Positions 59,682-64,000 of a stretch of DNA of 64,000 nt are shown piece after piece (position 1 is the stretch's first letter; every line of letters starts with the position of its first letter). The notes beneath the pieces were generated by a model, which saw only the letters and a list, made by a program, of their open reading frames with translations, searched no databases and had not been told where the DNA came from. The stretch is from Rufibacter sediminis. GTDB taxonomy: Bacteria > Bacteroidota > Bacteroidia > Cytophagales > Hymenobacteraceae. The stretch is taken from the NCBI RefSeq assembly GCF_014269285.1, contig NZ_JACOAF010000041.1, forward strand, positions 144,950 through 208,949, written 5' to 3'. The translations under genes were made by a program, and so were the position numbers.

Positions 59682-60344
59682 ATGTGTGGAAGATATAGTG
59701 TAGTTAAGAAAGTTTCTAATGGGCATAGATTAGCCTTAAAGGACACTAGCGTAACTAATGACCCAGCTTATAACGCTGCTCCCAGTCAGAGACTACCAGT
59801 GATTACCAATGAGCATCCAGAGAAGGTACAGCTGTATCAGTGGGGTTTGATTCCATTCTGGGCTAAGGATTTAAAGTCATTGAGGAATAAGCCTATCAAT
59901 GCTAGGGCAGAGACTCTAGCTGAGAAGCAGTCCTTCAAAAAACTCCTTCAATCAAAGCGCTGCCTTGTCTTGGCTGATGGGTTTTATGAATGGCAGATGT
60001 CAGATTCCCATAAAACCCCCTATAGGATATTACTAAAGAGTGAGGAACTGTTCACCTTCGCTGGGCTTTGGGACGAATGGGTTGATAAGTCAACTGGTGA
60101 GATTAAGCATACTTACACAATTATCACTACAGAAGCCAACGAGCTTGTGAAACCAATCCATGAGCGTATGCCTGTCATTCTCTCCCCTGAGGCAGAGGAG
60201 GTTTGGCTGAACAACCACCAGAAACAATTTGAATACATAGACCTCCTTAAACCTTATGATCCAGGTCTGATGAAAGCCTATCCTGTTTCTCCATTGGTCA
60301 ACTCTCCCATCAATAACGTTCCAGAGGTTTTGAACTCATTATAA
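59682..60344 (+). CDS. SRAP/HMCES-type abasic-site crosslinking protein (YedK-like)
   Basis: 220 residues. Cys2 (MCGRYSVV) is the nucleophile that crosslinks to abasic sites in single-stranded DNA; Asn31 (YNAAPSQRLPV), Arg75 (NARAETLAEK), Glu103 (ADGFYEWQ) and His160 (IHERMPVIL) complete the active site, and QWGLIPFWAKD is a family motif. It shields abasic sites from cleavage during replication. It begins 15 bp after hamB, so it may be co-transcribed with the defence genes, and is followed by umuDC. Confidence 0.92.
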   Translation: MCGRYSVVKKVSNGHRLALKDTSVTNDPAYNAAPSQRLPVITNEHPEKVQLYQWGLIPFWAKDLKSLRNKPINARAETLAEKQSFKKLLQSKRCLVLADGFYEWQMSDSHKTPYRILLKSEELFTFAGLWDEWVDKSTGEIKHTYTIITTEANELVKPIHERMPVILSPEAEEVWLNNHQKQFEYIDLLKPYDPGLMKAYPVSPLVNSPINNVPEVLNSL

Positions 60345-60486
60345 CATGAGTTGCTAACATTTTTGGGGTTATCAACACTACTTACCAACAATATTAGAAA
60401 TATTACCTATATAGTTAGCTTATATATTCTATTTCTTCGTAATTGCTAACATTATTAGTATTAATGTAGATACTAACGAAGTTGAT
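60345..60486 (+). promoter_or_regulatory. umuDC control region with LexA-like palindrome
   Basis: An inverted repeat TTAGTAT, 8-nt spacer, ATACTAA (60,455-60,476) ends 10 bp before the umuD ATG, nested in outer arms CTTCGT (60,435-60,440) and ACGAAG (60,476-60,481). GCTAACATT words occur at 60,351 and 60,445. It probably binds a LexA-type or phage-type repressor. Confidence 0.55.
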
Positions 60487-60951
60487 ATGAGCGAAGAAAC
60501 ACCAGAACTCACCAGCCAGAACATCCTGGAGCCTCTATCTCTAGAGTCCTTTGAAGGCATCCTACTCCCACTGTACTCCTCCTACGTCACAGCAGGCTTC
60601 CCCTCCCCAGCAGATGATTATCTGGAGGACATGATAAACCTGAAGGAGCACCTGATCAGAAATCCAGGAACAACCTTCATGATGAGGGTTAGAGGTAACT
60701 CCATGCAGGACGCGAAGATAAACGATGGCGACCTGCTGATCATTGACTCCAAACTGAAGCCAAAGGATGGCTACCCTATCATCTGCTCCATAGATGGTGA
60801 GTTCACCACTAAAACCTTCAGACAGAAGGGAGACAGGCTGTTCCTGGAGCCAGCTAACTCTAATTACAAAACCATAGAGATCACTGGTGAGATGGAGCTC
60901 AGGTCTTGGGGGGTGATTACCTGGATCATCCACAAACCCATTAGGCTGTGA
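60487..60951 (+). CDS. umuD: UmuD-type S24 autoprotease subunit of polymerase V
   Basis: 154 residues. Cleavage site Ala36-Gly37 in [15 protein letters not shown], catalytic Ser72 in VRGNSMQDA and Lys109 in [10 protein letters not shown]. There is no N-terminal DNA-binding domain, so it is UmuD rather than LexA. RecA-stimulated cleavage yields UmuD', which activates UmuC. Ends in an overlap with umuC (GTGA). Confidence 0.93.
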   Translation: MSEETPELTSQNILEPLSLESFEGILLPLYSSYVTAGFPSPADDYLEDMINLKEHLIRNPGTTFMMRVRGNSMQDAKINDGDLLIIDSKLKPKDGYPIICSIDGEFTTKTFRQKGDRLFLEPANSNYKTIEITGEMELRSWGVITWIIHKPIRL

Positions 60952-62225
60952 CTACGCTCTTCGCACTTTGTGACTGCAACAACTTCTACGCTTCCTGCGA
61001 ACGTGTTTTCCAGCCTAGCTTGAATGGAAAGCCCTTAGTAGTGCTTTCAAACAACGATGGCTGCGTAATTGCCAGAAGCAATGAAGCCAAGGCACTAGGT
61101 ATACAGATGGGAACTCCTTTTTTCCAAATTAGGGACTTAGTGGAGATTGGAGATCTACATGCTTTCTCCTCCAACTATGTATTATATGGGGATATGTCCC
61201 ACAGGGTTATGCAAGCCCTTGGTGAATTTGCTCCAAGCATTGAGGTCTATTCAATTGACGAGAGTTTTCTTGACCTTACCAATCTACTTGGAAGGGATTT
61301 GAACGCTTACTGTTGGGAGATAAAGAGAAGCGTCATGCAGTGGACTAAGATTCCAATTAGCCTAGGTGTTGCTCCTACGAAAGCCCTCGCTAAAGTGGCT
61401 AATAGGCTAGCTAAGAAGTCTCAGAAAGCAAAAGGGGTTCTTGTCCTCACTGATCCCTATCATATCTCAGAAGCATTGAAAGCTACCAAGATTGAAGATG
61501 TTTGGGGAGTAGGGAGGCAGTATACAAAGCTGCTGAGAAAGCATGGCGTTGAGACAGCTTACGACTTCACACTTAGACCAGACTCATGGGTAAAGAAGCA
61601 TATGGCAGTGGTTGGCCTGAGATTAGTAAAGGAGTTGAGGGGGGAGAGCTGCTTGGAGTTGGACGAGATTGCACCTCCTAAGAAGGGAATCTGCACTTCT
61701 AGGAGCTTTGGGGAACGTTTGACTGAGTACTCACAGATTGAGGAAGCCACAGCAAACTATGCAGCCAAATGTGCTAAGAAACTCAGGAAACAAAGGAGCT
61801 GTGCAAGGGTCATATCTGTATTCATCCAGACGAACCACTTCTCAGAGAATGACCTACAATACAGCAACAGCAAAACTATTACATTGCCTGTAGCCACCAA
61901 TTCAGACTTGGAACTAATACATTATGCTTCTCTTTGCCTGAAGTCTATCTATAGGCCAGGATATAGGTATAAGAAGACTGGTGTGATTTTAACTGAGATT
62001 GTACCTGACCATCAGATTCAGTATGATCTGTTAGACACAGTCGATAGGCAGAAGCATGCAAGTCTGATGAAGTCCCTCGATAAACTCACCTCAAGGTATG
62101 GTAGGGACATCGTGAAGGTGGCCACCCAAGGCTATGACCAATCATGGCAACTAAAATGTGAGAGAAGGTCACCCTGTTATACGACTAGGCTCTCTGACTT
62201 GCCCATTGTATGTAATGAACGATAA
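60948..62225 (+). CDS. umuC: Y-family DNA polymerase V catalytic subunit
   Basis: 425 residues. Start is GTG at 60,948, overlapping the umuD stop. The catalytic acidic residues Asp9 ([13 protein letters not shown]), Asp104 and Glu105 ([10 protein letters not shown]) are present, with the steric-gate region NNFYASC, the helix-hairpin-helix region [12 protein letters not shown], and the C-terminal little finger and DUF4113 region ([14 protein letters not shown]). Performs error-prone translesion synthesis. The gene is somewhat less AT-rich than hamAB. Confidence 0.94.
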   Translation: MTTLFALCDCNNFYASCERVFQPSLNGKPLVVLSNNDGCVIARSNEAKALGIQMGTPFFQIRDLVEIGDLHAFSSNYVLYGDMSHRVMQALGEFAPSIEVYSIDESFLDLTNLLGRDLNAYCWEIKRSVMQWTKIPISLGVAPTKALAKVANRLAKKSQKAKGVLVLTDPYHISEALKATKIEDVWGVGRQYTKLLRKHGVETAYDFTLRPDSWVKKHMAVVGLRLVKELRGESCLELDEIAPPKKGICTSRSFGERLTEYSQIEEATANYAAKCAKKLRKQRSCARVISVFIQTNHFSENDLQYSNSKTITLPVATNSDLELIHYASLCLKSIYRPGYRYKKTGVILTEIVPDHQIQYDLLDTVDRQKHASLMKSLDKLTSRYGRDIVKVATQGYDQSWQLKCERRSPCYTTRLSDLPIVCNER

Positions 62226-62561
62226 ACCCTCTTCTCCATACCATTCTTGATTAGGTTTATTGGAAAGCTTCTACCAACTATAATCTATATTATTGAACAT
62301 AACAAATTATTGATAGAGGCTTCTTTGTCAGTTAACCCTCTTAGAAACTAAGAGTTCAGGACTAAGATTAAGGAAGATACAGTGTGAGATCAGATTGAAA
62401 TTAAAGTCTAAGGAAGGGATTTGATGTTTGGAAAGGAGCTGATAAGCATGTTTATACTGTATCTTATTATTGACCTTCTAGTCTAAGCCTAGTAAAGACA
62501 AGACAGACTCTGGTAGCACTTTTTTCGCCCCTAAAGGCCCTGCAAAGAAATGAAAAATTAA
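62226..62561. other. non-coding stretch after umuC
   Basis: About 340 bp with no convincing gene or hairpin. It may carry regulatory sequence for the following gene. Confidence 0.45.
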
Positions 62562-62616
62562 CCACAAAGTCAAGATATATCTTGTTTAATATCAACTGTT
62601 TATTGACAATTTGTGG
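62562..62616. promoter_or_regulatory. nested palindromic control site
   Basis: CAAGATATATCTTG (62,571-62,584) is a perfect 14-bp palindrome. It lies within larger arms CCACAAAGTCAA (62,562-62,573) and TTGAC-AA-TTTGTGG (62,603-62,616). It is about 105 bp upstream of the EEP-family gene and is a likely operator. Confidence 0.55.
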
Positions 62617-62719
62617 CTTTTAATAAACATCAAGTATTAATTACCCTAAGTACTTGCAAAGGTTAATATTCCCAGTAAATTCATATCAATATTATACAAA
62701 TAAAACTATTATATATTCT

Positions 62720-63799
62720 ATGCCTTATTATTCCAAAATCCAAGACAAAAGAACAGCAGAAGGGCTACTCAGACTTAAACAAGGTTTATCTGAAGCTAAG
62801 GTCCCCAAGAGAAATGTATCTGACTCTATTCTACTGGCGACATGGAACATCAGAGAGTTTGGTGACTCAAAGCAAGGCCTCAGAACTGACGAGCCATTGT
62901 ACTATATAGCAGAGATAATAAATGCCTTTGACCTTGTGGCTGTCCAGGAGGTTAGGTCCAACCTTAAGCTCCTGAACAAGCTTATGAGTATTCTGGGAGG
63001 TTGGTGGAAAGTAGTATACACAGATGTAACCTTAGGAATGAGGGGCAATGACGAAAGGCTCACATTCCTGTATGACAGCAGGAAGATTAGCTTTGGGGGG
63101 CTGGCAGGGGAAATAGTTATTCCTCCTAAAAGGACAAAGGAAAAGGTGCTTACCCCAGCCAATCAACTTGCGCGAACTCCCTATTTAGCTGGTTTCAGAT
63201 CTGGTTGGTTTAAGTTTACCTTGTGCGTAAACCATATATTGTATGGCAAGGGAATCAGTGTAGACCCTAATAGACTTGAGGAGATACAGGTAATAGCTAA
63301 TACGCTGGCTGATATGACCAAGGATAAACACGCTTGGGCCAAGAACATGATTCTTCTTGGGGACTTTAACATATTCAACCCAAAGGATGTGACCATGAAG
63401 GCTATAATAGACGCTGGGTTCATAGTTCCCAAGAAACTCCAGTCTGTAACTTCCAATATCGCAGACGACCCTAAGAAGGGTAAACACTATGACCAGATAG
63501 CGTTCATTTCGCCTGACCAGAAAGACAAACTGGAACTGTGCGAATCTGGGGTATTCAACTTCTTCAAATACGTCTACAGGATGGAGGATGAAGAAGAATA
63601 TGCTGAGGCAATGGGCAGTAAGTATTCAGACAAAGATATTGAAGAACGTACCAAGCATTACAAAACCTGGCGTACATTCCAGATGTCAGATCACCTTCCT
63701 ATGTGGATAGAGCTAGGAATAGATTACAGCAAGAGTTATCTTGAGAGGAAGGCATCAACAACTATAACTGTTGATCCAGAAACATCTACTCAGCCCTGA
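62720..63799 (+). CDS. endonuclease/exonuclease/phosphatase (EEP) family protein
   Basis: 359 residues from the ATG at 62,720; the frame extends to 62,654 but those residues are unlikely. EEP core: Asn43 in LATWNIREFGD, Glu77 in AVQEVRSNLKLL, LLGDFNIFNPKD (Asp and Asn) and SDHLPMWIEL (Asp-His). There is no signal peptide, so it acts in the cytoplasm, unlike the secreted EEP protein at 9350. Probably a DNase or phosphodiesterase; possibly defence related given its place in the island. Confidence 0.85.
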   Translation: MPYYSKIQDKRTAEGLLRLKQGLSEAKVPKRNVSDSILLATWNIREFGDSKQGLRTDEPLYYIAEIINAFDLVAVQEVRSNLKLLNKLMSILGGWWKVVYTDVTLGMRGNDERLTFLYDSRKISFGGLAGEIVIPPKRTKEKVLTPANQLARTPYLAGFRSGWFKFTLCVNHILYGKGISVDPNRLEEIQVIANTLADMTKDKHAWAKNMILLGDFNIFNPKDVTMKAIIDAGFIVPKKLQSVTSNIADDPKKGKHYDQIAFISPDQKDKLELCESGVFNFFKYVYRMEDEEEYAEAMGSKYSDKDIEERTKHYKTWRTFQMSDHLPMWIELGIDYSKSYLERKASTTITVDPETSTQP

Positions 63800-63866
63800 T
63801 TACCTATACCTGTGGAACAACTTCAGTCCTACGATAATATACTACCAGTATTTGAAAAACATCTTT

Positions 63867-63922
63867 GAAGAGGTTTTCTGGAAAGCTTGGTTGAGGTCTT
63901 TAAGCTTTTCAGAAAACTCTTC
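63867..63922 (+). terminator. imperfect hairpin after the EEP gene
   Basis: GAAGAG-TTTTCTG-AAAGCTT pairs with AAGCTTTTCAGAAAACTCTTC (one bulge) around 13 nt, about 70 bp past the stop. Confidence 0.55.
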
Positions 63923-63977
63923 TTCCTGTACATTTAATATTTATACTGCTTATACTTAGAGGCTTTAGTACAGATAG

Positions 63978-64000
63978 TATATATATATATATATATATAT
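63978..64000. repeat. TA microsatellite at the window edge
   Basis: At least eleven TA units running off the end of the window; true length unknown. Confidence 0.8.

Noticed and set aside
63771..63959. A 62-codon frame overlapping the end of the EEP gene
   Set aside because: It spans the downstream hairpin and lacks any domain-like content.
1..64000. CRISPR arrays
   Set aside because: No regularly spaced identical repeats with unique spacers were found; the dispersed palindromes are far apart and the word repeats are degenerate.

Overview
The window is a chromosomal segment of a Bacteroidota bacterium, most likely order Cytophagales and family Hymenobacteraceae (Rufibacter or a close relative; the genus is a guess). 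The signs are type IX secretion genes (a PorP/SprF protein and a T9SS-sorted nuclease), Bacteroidota-type promoters (TAnnTTTG about 20 bp after TTG), few Shine-Dalgarno sites, and Cytophagales-type lipoproteins, TonB and WbqC proteins.

Positions 1 to about 44,260 are GC-rich core chromosome. It holds lysS, aroB-aroA (overlapping), clpC, prc, mltG, ggt, an acyl-CoA carboxylase beta subunit, proline dehydrogenase, an M42 aminopeptidase, an LpxL-type acyltransferase, a YrdC-type tRNA-modification enzyme, a trans-sulfuration-type PLP enzyme, a BrkB membrane protein and several lipoproteins. A sigma factor is followed by a membrane protease whose N-terminus looks like an anti-sigma region. Gene ends usually carry strong hairpin terminators. 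The core is peppered with a ~38-bp palindromic element: I list 27 copies by eye. One lies inside the aroA reading frame, one supplies a stop codon and one covers a start codon. Larger palindromes and degenerate word-like tandem repeats also sit between genes.

At 44,265-44,349 there is a tRNA-Ser(UGA) gene. From there to the window end the sequence is AT-richer, codon use changes and the palindromic element disappears. This is an integrated genomic island whose far end lies beyond 64,000. It starts with a Bacteroidota-type tyrosine recombinase, followed by three small exported proteins and a remnant of a second integrase 3' end, which suggests stacked integrations at the same tRNA. Next come a VapE-type replication ATPase, two divergent PIN-nuclease proteins on the opposite strand, small unknown ORFs and a DUF3871 protein.

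The right part of the island carries a Hachiman anti-phage system (hamA-hamB), followed 15 bp later by an SRAP/HMCES-type abasic-site protein and then umuD-umuC. The result is a cluster of genome-damage sensing, abasic-site protection and error-prone synthesis. An endonuclease/exonuclease/phosphatase-family protein behind a palindrome-rich control region closes the window. The least explained items are the PIN pair, the mobile-looking palindromic element inside aroA, and the coupling of Hachiman to SOS genes.
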